This document shows positions 1 through 11,179 of a stretch of DNA of 64,000 nt, piece after piece. The translations under genes were made by a program, and so were the position numbers. The number at the start of each line of letters is the position of its first letter. Positions within the stretch are counted from its first letter, which is position 1. The DNA is from Dermatemys mawii (lineage: Eukaryota; Chordata; Testudines; Dermatemydidae): positions 17,929,258 through 17,993,257 of the forward strand of contig ML677333.1 in assembly GCA_007922305.1 (NCBI GenBank), in the 5' to 3' direction. The notes beneath the pieces were generated by a model. It had not been told where the DNA came from. It saw only the letters and a program-made list of their open reading frames with translations, and did not search any database.

Positions 1-868
1 CAGACCTCATTGTAACTAAAATTCTCTAGTGATTTTGCCCCTTACAGGTTCAATTGGTCTAGTGCCCTTGAGTTAAATAGGTTCAAATAAGCTTTTAATA
101 AAATAGGAGGTTTTAAAATGATAGCAGGCCTGGCGGAAGCCACTTGAGATAATTTTCATAAGAAACAGATGCAGTGGAGTGAATATAGAGTATATCTGAC
201 TTTTGGTAGGTGTCTGTGCTGGAGGGAGAAAATATTTATATCCACTGATTAAAATTCCCACATGAGTTTTGTGTCCAGTTCAACTAATTAAAAAAAGAGG
301 AACTTCATGGTGATTATGTACACATTCATTCACTCAGTGGGCAGAGTGACATGATCTAAATATATTTTTATTTGCTGCCTGGCTTTTGGGAAGGTTAATC
401 TTTAACTAAGTTCTCCAAAATGGCCTGTGATGAACTGGCTCCCCCCAGTTAGTCAGGTGTGGGGCGCCAAGGAGAAAGGAGCTGGAAGAGAGGAAGCTTT
501 AATGCAACCTGAGGTAAGGGAGAAGCTAGGAGGAGGGAAACTTGGGGAAGTGGCCCAGGGAATCAAAGCAGCATTAGTGGTGAAGGGAAAGCCACCAACA
601 GCTGCTACCATTAGAGTTCCTGGGCTGGAACCTAGAGTAGAGGGTGGGCCCGGGTTCCTCCCCATCTCCCTCCATACTTGATAGAAATCCTCTTGAAAGG
701 ATAAGTGAGACTCAATTCATTCAGGAGGCTGAACTGTACATACTGGCCTGTGATGAAGGTAACTCATTAGGCGGTGACTGTTGCCAAAGATACTGAGAAA
801 GGGAGATCACTCTGAGGCCTAGATGAGTTTCTGAGGCCCCTAAATCTGCCAGGAAGCATAGGACCCAC
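1..868. other. Unique AT-rich DNA, no gene seen
   Basis: No protein similarity, repeat family or RNA gene was recognised here. The small open frames around 427-681 overlap on both strands and look like chance frames in a locally GC-richer patch. Confidence 0.5.
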
Positions 869-1081
869 AAGTACAGACTTGCAGAAGTGACAAAGAGTCC
901 TGTGGCACATTAAAGACTAACTAAAGTATTAGAGCATAAGCTTGCATCCGACGAAGTGGGCATTAGCCCACGAAAGCTTATGCTCTAATACTTTAATTAG
1001 TCTTTAAGGTGCCACAGGACTCTGTCACTTCTGCAATTCCAGACTAACACGGCTACCCCTCTGATTCTTAAGTACAGACTT
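869..1081 (-). mobile_element. Hairpin retroposon ('gtagccgtgtt' family) with 12-bp target duplication
   Basis: Read on the minus strand, the element starts with a head containing GGGTAGCCGTGTTAGTCTGG and continues into two long inverted arms. Each arm carries CCTGTGGCAC, AGACTAA and the 'attagagcataagctt' block, and they meet at a short loop near CATCCGACGAAGTGGG. The body is 881-1069. It is flanked by an exact 12-bp direct repeat, AAGTACAGACTT, at 869-880 and 1070-1081. A duplication of that length fits insertion by LINE-type target-primed reverse transcription, not a cut-and-paste transposase. Related copies are at 6312-6516 and 18207-18328. The family is known from turtle and other reptile genomes (established from memory). 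It is non-coding. Confidence 0.85.
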
Positions 1082-1116
1082 GGAGCTTTGTCACAGTACA
1101 TTCACAGATATGGAAA

Positions 1117-1312
1117 TACACCTCTACCCCGATTATAGTGTGGTCTGATATAAGGTGAATTCAGATATCAAACTGTAAAGGAGCTCTCCAGGGTAAAGGG
1201 TGTGGCCAAAGCAAGTTCAACGCCAAAGCAAGTTCGATAGAACGTGGTTTCACCTCTACCGCAGTACGATTTTTTTAGCTCCCAAGGACTGTTATACCTG
1301 GATAGAGGTGTA
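1117..1312. mobile_element. Tc1/mariner-type MITE, TA target duplication
   Basis: The ends form inverted repeats: CACCTCTACCCCGATTATA at the left and a decayed complement ending GATAGAGGTG at the right. TA dinucleotides flank both ends (1117-1118 and 1311-1312). The 192-bp body has no open frame. A relative with the same end type lies at 2124-2293. The TA duplication and the ends point to a non-autonomous Tc1/mariner element. Confidence 0.75.
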
Positions 1313-1684
1313 TGTGCTTATCACAGACTCTTAATTTTCCAAGCTTTCTGGCAGACCTGTTAAATTACAAGCATTCACTTTACTAATCATATCGCTATAA
1401 ACCAGGGTACCTATGCTGACTCGTGCTTGTTACTTACAGAACGAGGCTTCCTAAAGAAAAAGGGTGGGAAAATGGGACGCAAAAAAGTTATTAAATAAAA
1501 TCCTGATAGTTTTTATATTACATATTAAAAAATGCATATACATTGAATATCAACCTGCAAAGGAAAAACAATTGAGCATGTGCCATTTCTTGGTTTATAA
1601 AAGATGCCAAAAGAGAGTGGGTTTTTTTCTCCTCTCCTTCTAAAATTTTGTTTTCTGCTGACTTTTCTTAATTAAACACTCTAG

Positions 1685-1758
1685 TCTTGTCTATCATGAA
1701 GACTGTGTGATGACTGGATATCTAGTGAAATTGACCACAAGAATTAAGAGATTGAATG
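1685..1758 (+). other. Candidate host exon (unidentified protein)
   Basis: A pyrimidine-rich tract ending in CTAG precedes the segment, and a strong donor (G|GTAAGTGC, GT at 1759-1760) follows it. Of the three frames only one is open across all 74 bp: one leading base, 24 codons, one trailing base. The other two hit TGA. The product contains LVYHEDCVMTGY followed by LVKLTTRIKRLN, which has an ordinary protein composition. It is in unique sequence between two repeats. I do not recognise the protein. The main alternative is a chance pseudo-exon, since 74 bp is short. Confidence 0.35.
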
Positions 1759-2121
1759 GTAAGTGCTGACCAAGAAAGTGTTTAGTCAAACTGTTGAGAT
1801 TCTTTAGTTTTCCTTAACACCTATTTACTTCCAATGACTAATAGAACTCTGAAGAAAGTTTATTTGTTCAAGATTGAACACTCTTCCCCATCAGTTAGTG
1901 CTGGAGCTCACAATGCACATGCTCTGTGACCACCAATGCATCCTCCCGCAAAAGCAGGGAAGACCACACCTTTTAAAAGCAATTTAAATTGGTATTCTCT
2001 TATTGTTTAACAGTGAAATTAAAACTGAAATTAGTCACAAATAATTTTAAATTAAGTTAATTTGTTTGTTCTGAGTTAATCATTTTGAGCTAACTGTGAT
2101 TAATTGACCTCCCTATTCTAA
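1759..2121. other. Unique DNA
   Basis: AT-rich sequence downstream of the candidate exon. No gene, RNA or repeat was recognised. Confidence 0.4.
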
Positions 2122-2295
2122 TACACTGCTACCTTGATATAACACGGTCCTCAGAAGCCAAACAATCGTACCGTGGTATAGGTGAAACAGTGTTATATCG
2201 AAGCCAGACACGTTGATCCACCTAGAGCGCTCCTTTACCGCGTTATATCAGAATTCACCTTATATCGGAATGCATTACATCGAAGTAGCAGTGTA
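2122..2295. mobile_element. Tc1/mariner-type MITE, TA target duplication
   Basis: Left end CACTGCTACCTTGATATAAC and right end ATCGAAGTAGCAGTG are inverted copies of one another, with TA on both sides (2122-2123, 2294-2295). The inner part repeats a 'gcgttatat' theme in both directions. It is 170 bp long and non-coding. It belongs to the same group as the element at 1119-1310 but has shorter spacing. Confidence 0.8.
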
Positions 2296-5200
2296 CATAT
2301 GACTTTTAACCATTGAAAAATTACAGTATTATAATGATGTAATGACAATTGAAGCCACCAGAGGGCAAAAATAGGTTTGTGTAAAGAAGGCTGAGATCTG
2401 TCTACATCTGGATTGTTTTTTGTTTGTTTGCTTCTGCAAACAAGACTCTTGCCATTGTGCTGGTATTTGATAAATAGCTTGTTTTTGTAAGTCTGCAACA
2501 TATCCTACTTCGTTCAGTCAAAATTAATTAGCAGTCTCTTTATTAAAAAAAAATAAATCTATTCCTTCATTTCAAGGGTTTGAATTTGAGGTGATATCAT
2601 AGGTATCTGGTGCATTCCATCCTTTCTCTCCACTAACATGTTTGCATTTTAAAAAATCTCCTGCAGTGCAAATCCTGCATGAAGAAAGGATTGAAATAAT
2701 GCTGCTGTTAATGCACACACAGTGCTTCTCAAGTGGTGCAGACAACAGGGTGAAATTGATCTAATATTTTTTGCTGTCCTTTGCCACAGTAAAAGCATTC
2801 CATGTAGCAGAAGCACTGGTGTAATCATACAGTACTTAGGCTAGGGCTGTTCAGGGAGTGAAGAGAAAAAGATTAGTATCTCTCTCTTTTTCCCTAATCT
2901 ATTTCTCAGCATCACTGGAAGGTTGCTGCAAGAGAGTGCTTTCCCATGGCTCAAGAGGAGCGGTTAGGTCAGTCTGACCAGGATTGGATCACTGTTGCTT
3001 TGCTGTTCTTCCCTGTGGTGATATGATAATTATAACTATTCATTATTTTATTAGATTCTATTCTATGTAGGTTCTTACACTGCTCCTACCACCATAATAT
3101 CTGAGTGCATTCCCATAGTGCATTAAAAGATGGACTAACATTTGTTACCTGTGGTTTGGTCAGTCTCTCTCTCCCTCTTTACAGCTGGAGAATTGTGTGT
3201 GCAGTACTGTTTTTTGTTCTATTAATGTACCTGCTGCTCTGCTTATATCTAAATAAGGGAAAATTAAATAAATTTATTTTGCACTGAGAGAGCAAGATGG
3301 TGAAGTTTGTCAGGGTCCATAATTCCATTGGGAGTTTGAGCCACCATTTCGGGCTGAGAAAATTCTGTTTCCAGCACGGACGATCTTTATCACTTGTGGC
3401 AGAAAGTTCCATTCTACCAGAAGGAATCAAATAGTGTTCTACAATCATCTTCTCAGATCATTAGTCTATCTTTTAGATAAAGTGGATCCAAACTGTTGAG
3501 CATGTTGAAGGTAAGGACTCTGACTTTGAATTTGACTTGATGTTCTTATGGGAAGCCGCTGTCAAGAGAGGGAAACATGTCTGATTTGCTCAAAGTTGCC
3601 TGTGTTGCTGAGGAGACATTCTGTATAAGTTGGAGTTTCACGAGGACTTCATGGTTAAGTTATTGGACTACGGTAATACTAACAGGAGGTGACAAAGCGG
3701 GGTGTGTGTGGGTAAGAGAGGCCAAATTATTGTGTACTGGGATGGAATGGAGTTTCCTAGCCAACTGGTTTCATACTTGATTGATATAGATTGAATGAAT
3801 CTTCCTTTCTCACGTTTTTCCCCCTACACAAAAAATGAAATCAAACCCTGAATCTACGCATCTCTGTCTTTCCTGGGGTGCCTTTCTTTTTCCTGACTTC
3901 ATAAATATTCTGTGTCATCATGTGAATTTTCCCTCTTATTGCTGGATTCAATGAGACATCTTTATTGTTAATTAATTTAATTTTTTCCCCCAAAAAATTT
4001 CTTTAGTTATAAAGTCAACTGACAGGCAGATGAACCAGGAGAATTTTGAGTTCTTCTGTTAGTCAAAAAGTTATGATATACCAGAACTACATAGAACCTC
4101 ATAAAAATTTGAACAGCAATTAATGTCTATATTAGTATATCTTCTGAGAGCTTTTACGTCCTTGTAATCAAATCCTCACTTTAAGACTCAGGAGCCCTAT
4201 TAAAAAACATCATTCATAGTGGAGCCCAATTTTGTAGCCAATTGCAACTGATGTAAGCAGGTACTATAGCCCTTAATTGCAATCCAGCTCCATCCCTTGA
4301 GTGGCATTGCAATACTCATGGAAGAACTAGGAAACACAATTTGGGCTAGCCCATTTCCTTCTGCTCCTCTAATCAAGAATGTCTGAAATTTCTATACCGT
4401 TACGAAAAATTTAAACGAAAGAGCTGAGGGATCACAGGGTAGAAGGAAATTAACCACCTTCTTCTGTTCTATTCCTACTGTGGATCACAGAACTAAGTGT
4501 GGAGGGTCCCAATGGAATTAAAGAAGTTTTTTTCTTTTCACTTTAAAAATGATTTTGATGAATTATTTGAATGCCTACATATTGTGGAATATTGAGATTT
4601 ACAATAGTTGCACTATACTGTTCTGGAGAAGCTATTCTGAACCCAAGCCTTGAAGGTTATTCTCTGGCTCCAGTTTAACAATCTGTACACATCTTGGTGT
4701 TCACCTTTTCCCCACCCTCTGATTTGAAAGATTCACTCAGCCGTATTATATTGACTCTTTTATTTCACTTTAAATCTGTGTAGGAAAGACCACAATACAT
4801 TTGCTAGGTGGGCCAGTGGACTTTTCTTTGCCATTCTTCTGATAATTATATCAGATATTCTACTACGTTTATGCCTTTGCTAGGAACTATATATAAAGGT
4901 TAGTCGAGTGCAAATTTCAACTTTTGATTATTTATATAAAACACATTCTTAAAAGTTATATTGCTTTGATTTTTACAGATTAGCAGCATAGATCATTTTA
5001 AACTGAATAGTGAATCTGACATTTGGGCTTTGTTACAGTATCAAAGCCTAGGGCGTGTTGCATACCACACTCATTTTTGTTTGGGTTATATACATTTGTC
5101 ATACAACACATTTCAGAGTGGTTACTCTTAGAAGCATTTTCCCCCTGAGAAAAGATTAAAGAAACCTCCCAAACTCTGTTGTTCTGTGTGCCCGAATGCC

Positions 5201-5572
5201 TTGTGCTGTCATACTACAGTAGTCACTAAATTGATATTGGGCTTTGGAATGGATTTCTTGATGTGAAGATTTGGGGAATAGTGTCATGATACAGAGGACT
5301 CTAAAATAAATTCAAGAAGTTGAAGAGGCTTGATTCTTTTTTCACTTCCACTTATTTCATACTGGCATGATTAATTCCATTGACTTCAGTGAGATTGTTC
5401 CTAATTTACACCAGTGAAACTGAAATTATAGCTGGATTCTGTATTTTCTCTCAAGCAACCTTCTAAAGACTTCATTTTTTCTCCCAATTCCACATCAGCC
5501 TCTGAGGCCTTCCCACAACCAGAGATGTGCCCTCTTTGGCTTCCCTGAGCTATATCCTTGTTGGGGAGAGGA
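2296..5572. other. Mostly unique DNA; weak ancient palindromic repeat near 5358-5416
   Basis: About 3.3 kb with no recognisable gene. Several strong acceptor-like tracts occur (2909, 3185, 4978) followed by short open frames without good donors. A short near-palindrome around TCCATTGACTTCAGTGAG resembles the old amniote hairpin MITEs seen better at 46.9 kb. An apparent membrane helix in a chance frame at 3182-3287 is discussed under rejected items. Confidence 0.4.
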
Positions 5573-5693
5573 TAGGGTGACCAGACAGCAAATGTGAAAA
5601 TTGAGACGGGTTGCAGGAGAATAGGAGCCTATTTAAGGAAAAAACACAGAAATCAGGACCGTCCCTATAAAATCGGGACATCTGGTCACCCTA
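5573..5693. mobile_element. Hairpin MITE, 'gggtgaccaga' ends, TA target duplication
   Basis: The element runs from GGGTGACCAGACAGC to TCTGGTCACCC. The ends are near-perfect inverted complements and TA lies on both sides. The middle also pairs with itself (GAGACGGG against ATCGGGAC), so the whole 117-bp unit can fold. A second copy is at 34559-34678. Confidence 0.85.
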
Positions 5694-6311
5694 GGAGAGG
5701 GGGAGTCTAATGTGGGAATTCACTTGTTTGACAGTGTCTCAGCATATGCCACTTGTCACCAATTTCTCCCCCCCCACCGTTTTTTTTTAAATTTTATTTA
5801 GGGCTTTGTATTCTCATCAGCACATCATCCAACAGATCCTGCCCAGGGCTGAAAAGTGCAGCCAAATGTCTAAAATAAAATCCTGAAGTATAAACTAGCT
5901 TTATTAGCACATCATTAACATAGAGTATAGATGCTACTATTTTAAGAGAAACTTCTGCCGCAACTATAAGTTTTCATTTTGATAAATACTGTCATTAGCC
6001 ATGCATGAATTCAGTAAGACAAGATGAAATTTTGTCAGTTGTAGGAGCTATTGGTTTAACCCATGTAGATATCTGGTGCAGTCTGAAAAACGACAAATTG
6101 TGGCAAGATACAAAATTAATTTAAGTTTTTTAAAGAAAGCTTTGGGTGTGTGATCCGGATTACTGCAATTAAACATCCAGTGCAAACTGGATTAAGAAGG
6201 TTAAATAAGCAGAAAACTTTGTTTTTTGAGCATTCACAAAAGAACTACAAGGTACCATAAATATCTGATTTACATTTAGTATATCTTTGTTTCTTTCATA
6301 AGCTTAAGAAT
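5694..6311. other. Unique AT-rich DNA
   Basis: No gene, RNA or known repeat was recognised. Confidence 0.4.
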
Positions 6312-6516
6312 CGGAGGGGTAGCCGTGTTAGTCTGGAATTGCAGAAGTGACAGAGTCCTGTGGCACCTTGAAGACTAACTAAAGTATTAGAGCATAAGCT
6401 TTCGGGGGCTAATGCCCACTTCGTCGGATGTGTCTGACGAAGTGGGTATTAGCCCACAAAGCTTATGCTCTAATACTTTAGGTAGTCTTTAAGGTGCCAC
6501 AGGACTCTTTGTCACT
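6312..6516 (+). mobile_element. Hairpin retroposon ('gtagccgtgtt' family), complete copy
   Basis: The plus-strand head GGAGGGGTAGCCGTGTTAGT is followed by two inverted arms. The first arm holds CCTGTGGCACCTTGAAGACT. The second ends GTGCCACAGGACTCTTTGTC. At the centre the sequence CCACTTCGTCGGATG meets CTGACGAAGTGGG, making this copy an almost complete palindrome. A possible short duplication (CTTAAGA / CTTAATA) flanks it, but it is weaker than in the copy at 881-1069. Confidence 0.8.
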
Positions 6517-6517
6517 T

Positions 6518-7923
6518 AATAGGCTTAGTTGTCTTCCAAAATAATTCAGTACAGTAAGTATACACTGCAAAATAAACAAACATCTCAGACATTTCCAATA
6601 GAATCACTGGTTACCACAATCCCCCACTTACTACTTTGAAATCAACAGTTCTGCAATCAAATAATTTGCATGTATTTATCTTCACCCTTTTCTGCCCTAA
6701 TTTATTCACTTGGAGCTGATAAAACTTCATCATTCAGTGAAGAAATTGAAGAAAGTGGTTTAACATTGACTATAAGAAACAGTGGTAGCTATATTTTTTA
6801 AAAAGTGTTACATATTTATCTTTATGTTAAGCAATTGCCTAAAAGACACAAAATCAACTTTGTATTTGGGATTTTAATATTACTTTTGTAAAATGAGCCT
6901 TCTATAAATGTTTAGAAAGTTTTAATACAAATCAGTTCCCAACCACATTAATCATACAGCATTTTTTTTGTTTCAAACAAAATATTATCTGCAGCTTAAT
7001 TTATGAAAGCAACTTTAAAGCAACTTTAAAATTCTAGGGTTGACTTGGCCAAATAATTTTTATGCACCAATCGCAACTTAATCAGAGCTTAATTTAATCA
7101 GTGAGTTGTAGTATGGATTAAATTAAGGAAACAATCAATGGATTATGTTAATCACTTATATTTTAAATTCAGTGTTCAAAGTGTGGCCCATGAGTGATAT
7201 GTGGCCCACAGTCATCCTTATATGATAATTACAAACTAAAGACAAAGCTAACAATTGCCAGGTTTCATTGCTGGTGTATTCAGTCTACCTACCTACAAAA
7301 TATAACTCCTTTCAAAACATTTTAATTTTTTTTCCTCTGATGCGGGTGTGGCCCTTGTTTGCTCTTGATTTAAGGTGTGAAGTACAAATATCTAAGCACC
7401 ATCCTACTCCAAGGGACAGAGAGGAGCACATAAGGACAAACATAACTGCACGAGATTATAACAAGATCTTAAAAGCCCATATCACACCTTTTTTTTCCCA
7501 ACTAAAATAATTTTCTTCGATATGCATGTGTATTAGATGGACTTATATTGCATGTGCTGATCAGCAGGAATGACTAGTCTGTGAAACCTTAGCTTTTTGG
7601 AAATTTTTTTTGTATTGTGTTGATTTGCGTATAATTAACACGTTATGAGACCAGATTCATACGGATAAAAATATGTGAAAGGTATCTGAAAAATACTTTA
7701 GAATTCATACTAGTTCCCAAAGTTCTCAGTGTGGTAAAAGTATAGTTAATATGGCATATCATGTAAGCATTCTTGAACTTTGTACACATTCAGCAATTTT
7801 GTGTCTGTGACTTACTCATTGTCATTTTATTTATATCAAGTATCAAAGAGGCTGGGATGTATATTAAATGGTATGTTAAGCTGGATAGGAATCTTTTGGT
7901 AAACGAGATAAAATGACTGTATT
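6518..7923. other. Unique AT-rich DNA
   Basis: No gene or confident repeat. The frame at 7268-7510 has no recognisable similarity and no splice or promoter context. Confidence 0.4.
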
Positions 7924-8003
7924 TCAGCGATACTACTTTAACACAGCTACCACTCTGAAACCTGTCACCATGCAAGGTGCCACAAGGACTCCTCGTTGCT
8001 CTA
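7924..8003 (-). repeat. Fragment of a 'gtagccgtgtt'-related hairpin retroposon
   Basis: The block ACACAGCTACCACTCTGAAA, followed by AAGGTGCCACAAGGACTCCT, matches the head and arm vocabulary of the hairpin family in rearranged order. Its edges are not clear and no target duplication was found. Confidence 0.4.
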
Positions 8004-9490
8004 TACTCTGTTATTCACACTCTGTTAAAGGAACAGAGAGGTTGTACAGGTAACCTCAGTTCTAGCATTTCCTACATTTTGATTGCCTGACTTTGCAACC
8101 TTGGTGTTCCTTTCACTCAGGTATTTTTGTGTGTATAACTTGCTCTCTGCTTTTTAAAAAAAAAAAAAAAAAAATCTAAAAGAAATTCTATCAGGCATTA
8201 TATTGCTGTCCACATGATTTGTCACCAGTGCTAGAACCTTTAGATCTACAGCGTAGATCTCTGTCACTTGAGCTGAGTACAGTGGAAGTAGAAAGTTGTT
8301 GCGGTTTTGGGGTTATGTCTGTGTCTCCATTCTGATTTTGTGAAAACTATGCTGTATTTCAGCCTCCAGTCTGAGTATGACTTTGAGTAATTCCTTTGCT
8401 ATATACTGTAACTGTCATATTGGATTGTAACATCACTCTTGTACCATGAGGGCCTGGTACCTATGTGTCTGATCCTAAATGAGAGCCATCAGCTTCGAAC
8501 AGCTGTCCCCTATAGGAAAAACGGATTTATTAAAGAGTGTGACCAAGCTAAAGAAAATGGATTCTCCCATTTTGATGATAGGAGACTGGGACTTTAGCTA
8601 CCTGACTAGTGTTTTGGAGCTGGTCAGTGAGTCACCTGAGAGTGGAGACTGAAACTTCATGTAAAGACAGGGTTTGCTCCAGACTGGTGCTCTTGCCAGC
8701 TAAACATTGCCAGGAAACTGAAGGAAGAGGTCAAGAGAAGTCTACTCACATGACTGCAGTCCTACCTGACCCCCTGGGTACATTCTTGGTGGCTAGCCCA
8801 AGTCATTTCCTGTGTCACTGTGCCTGCACTGCTATTTTTAGTGCACTGGCTGAAACAGAGTTAATACATTTATGTCTACCTGCCCTGGGAAATACCCTCC
8901 CAGCTGCTGTGCAAATGTACCCTTAGAGGCCTACAGCTAGAGACCATATGTAGTGTCTGCCCAGATCCAGCTGGCTTAGAACCATGTGGGATTCAAAGAG
9001 AAGGTCCAGGTGCAACAAGACTGGTTATCCATAAGGGGTACTTTAAGAATCAAAAATACGTAACAGATCTGAGTGTTTGGACCAGCACTGGAGTGGGATG
9101 AGAGATGCACTTTGCCCATGGGTTTTACAGCTATTTGTTAACAGCAGAGGAATGATGAATCTCGGATATCTGTAACACACTCGGGATGGGAATGTGTTCC
9201 AGTGATTACAGAACCTTCTGTCTCATCCCTTCCAACCTGTCCCTGTCTGTGTCCTCTATTTACCATCGGCACTGGCTCCTTTCTTAGGCAGTCCCAGTCT
9301 CTATTCCCTAAGCTTCTCATCTCAGTCCTAGTCTCTGCACCTAGCTGATTTTAGCCTCCCTTTTTTTCTCCTTTTCTCATGGATCCCCATGTCTTTGTCC
9401 AGCTAGTCCTATTTCAGTGTACAAACGAGTACAATTGCCCTATTTATTCTAATATTAAATTCAATTCATTTTACACTGTTCCTACGTTCA
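8004..9490. other. Unique DNA with an oligo-A tract at about 8156-8174
   Basis: No recognised gene. The frame at 8609-8926 (105 codons, plus) has no familiar domain, no adjoining splice pair of quality and low-information composition. I treat it as chance. Confidence 0.4.
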
Positions 9491-10228
9491 GAATATGACT
9501 GTGATTCCCAAACTGGGGTTTGTGAATCCCTGGGGGTTTGCAAAATGTTACAACGGGTTCTTAGGAAAAAAAATTCCTCAATGGTGGACAAAGCTGTCTC
9601 TAGCGACCCCGGGCAGCACGGAGCCCCTGGAAATGTAGGAGCTAAGCAGATCAAAGCAAGCATAATTGTCATATTGAGGAGATTTAAACTTAAAGACTCC
9701 TCATAAGAAATAGAAAGGGAGGTGGGTATTTTTTGCTGTTTTTAAAATTAAATAGGCAACTAGTATTGTTTTTAAAATTATTATGAAAAATAAGTTTAAG
9801 CTTTGTTGAAACATGCATTGTTTGCGTGGACTGCTCAAGACGTGAATGCTTGTATAGGAGGAATTCTTTGAGTTGGGTTCTTAAATACCTTCATGCTGTT
9901 TCACATCTGATACTGGTTGATAAAAAATAGGAGCCTTGTCTTATAACAGGCTTATTCAAAATGATACAAACTACAGAAGTGAGATTTTGGAAGAATGTGG
10001 CAGTTTTCATAAAGTAATAAAAATACTGTAATGATAAATAATAATAGTGTGTAATAAGCATACCATACAAACAAATTTTATATTTCCAATGTCCCTGCTT
10101 TTATAATTTATATTTAGATAAAGGAGAAAATCCCTGGAAATATTCATTTTTAGGATGAGGTGAGCAAGACTGCATTTTAGTGAAAGGGGTTCACAGGTGG
10201 TTAAAGTTTGGGAGCTATTGGAATATAG
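9491..10228. mobile_element. hAT-type non-autonomous element
   Basis: The left end CTGTGATTCCCAAACTGGGG and the right end AAAGTTTGGGAGCTATTG are inverted counterparts, of the form common in hAT elements (CAGTGGTTCCCAAAC). Octamers GAATATGA (9491-9498) and GAATATAG (10221-10228) flank a 722-bp body. They match at six of eight positions, as expected for an old 8-bp duplication. No transposase frame remains. Confidence 0.7.
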
Positions 10229-11179
10229 TGACAGAGAAAAGACTGATAGGCCTAGACTTGACTAGATTTATCCAAACTTGTCCAGGCTAACAGGCCTGGA
10301 CTTGTCTAAAGGACAACTTTTACTTGGCTTTTACTACTTGACCTTTGATGCTTCTGCTTTTCTTATCTGATGCAAGGCAGGTGGAGGGGGTAAAGGGGAT
10401 TGTTAAATGCCAACCTGAGGCCATTGCTAACCGCAAGGTCTTACACGTAATCGTTGCTTGCAAAACTTCCTTTTAGTCACAGGCTTATTCACTCCATATG
10501 AAGCATCATAATGGAAGCTTGCTTAAGTCACTTATTGCAGTTTTTGATGCATAAAAGGTATAAAATTTTTCTGTCCAGTGTGTGACTCCTCGGCTGTCTT
10601 TGGACAGTCATGGACTTGTTACCCGTTTGCATGCAAATGTATGTGTGGTATACCAAACAAAGGCCTCAGAGGTTTCTGATCAAACACAATGCGTGTGATT
10701 AATTTCCACAACAATAGGAAGGGAACATTGGATCAGCACAGTGGAGAATGTTGGGTGAGGCAACTGGGCCAAAGAATAGGGTGTCTGCAGGAGAATGGTT
10801 TAAGATGAAAACAAACAACAAAAAACCCCCCGGAGTTAGTGCTGTTGATAAATCACATGATGAACTTAAAAAGTAGTCACAGTAAAAAAACTGCTGGCAG
10901 TTTTAATCGTACTCTTAATCAATAGAATATGAATTGAAATATATTAAATATTTTAGATGTTTTCCTACATTTTCAAATATTTGTAATCAAAATAATTTTT
11001 GCACTGTAAAAACGCTAAAAGAAATAGTTTTTTTCAGTTCACCTCATACACGTACTGTAGTGTAATCTGATTATCATGAAAGTGCAACTTACAAATGTAG
11101 ACTTTTTTTGTTACATAACTGCACTCAGAAACAAAACAATGTAAATCTTTAGACCTACAAATCCACTTAATACTACTTT
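10229..11179. other. Unique AT-rich DNA
   Basis: No gene or recognised repeat. Confidence 0.4.

Noticed and set aside
881..1069. A CRISPR-like or regulatory palindrome.
   Set aside because: The inverted arms belong to a dispersed retroposon family with further copies in the window; no array of spacers exists.
2910..2965. Very strong acceptor (CTATTTCTCAG) with open frames, suggesting an exon.
   Set aside because: No convincing donor follows in any frame; the best is a weak GTTAGG.
3182..3287. A strong acceptor tract followed by a frame with a membrane-like helix (VCAVLFFVLLMYLLLCLY) and a nearby AATAAA, suggesting a last exon.
   Set aside because: Hydrophobic frames are common in T-rich DNA. 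There is no recognised protein and no partner exon in phase.
4979..5037. Acceptor TTTTTACAG with one open frame (ISSIDHFKLNSESDIWALL).
   Set aside because: The donor GTATCA is poor and no neighbouring exon was established. Left as unresolved.
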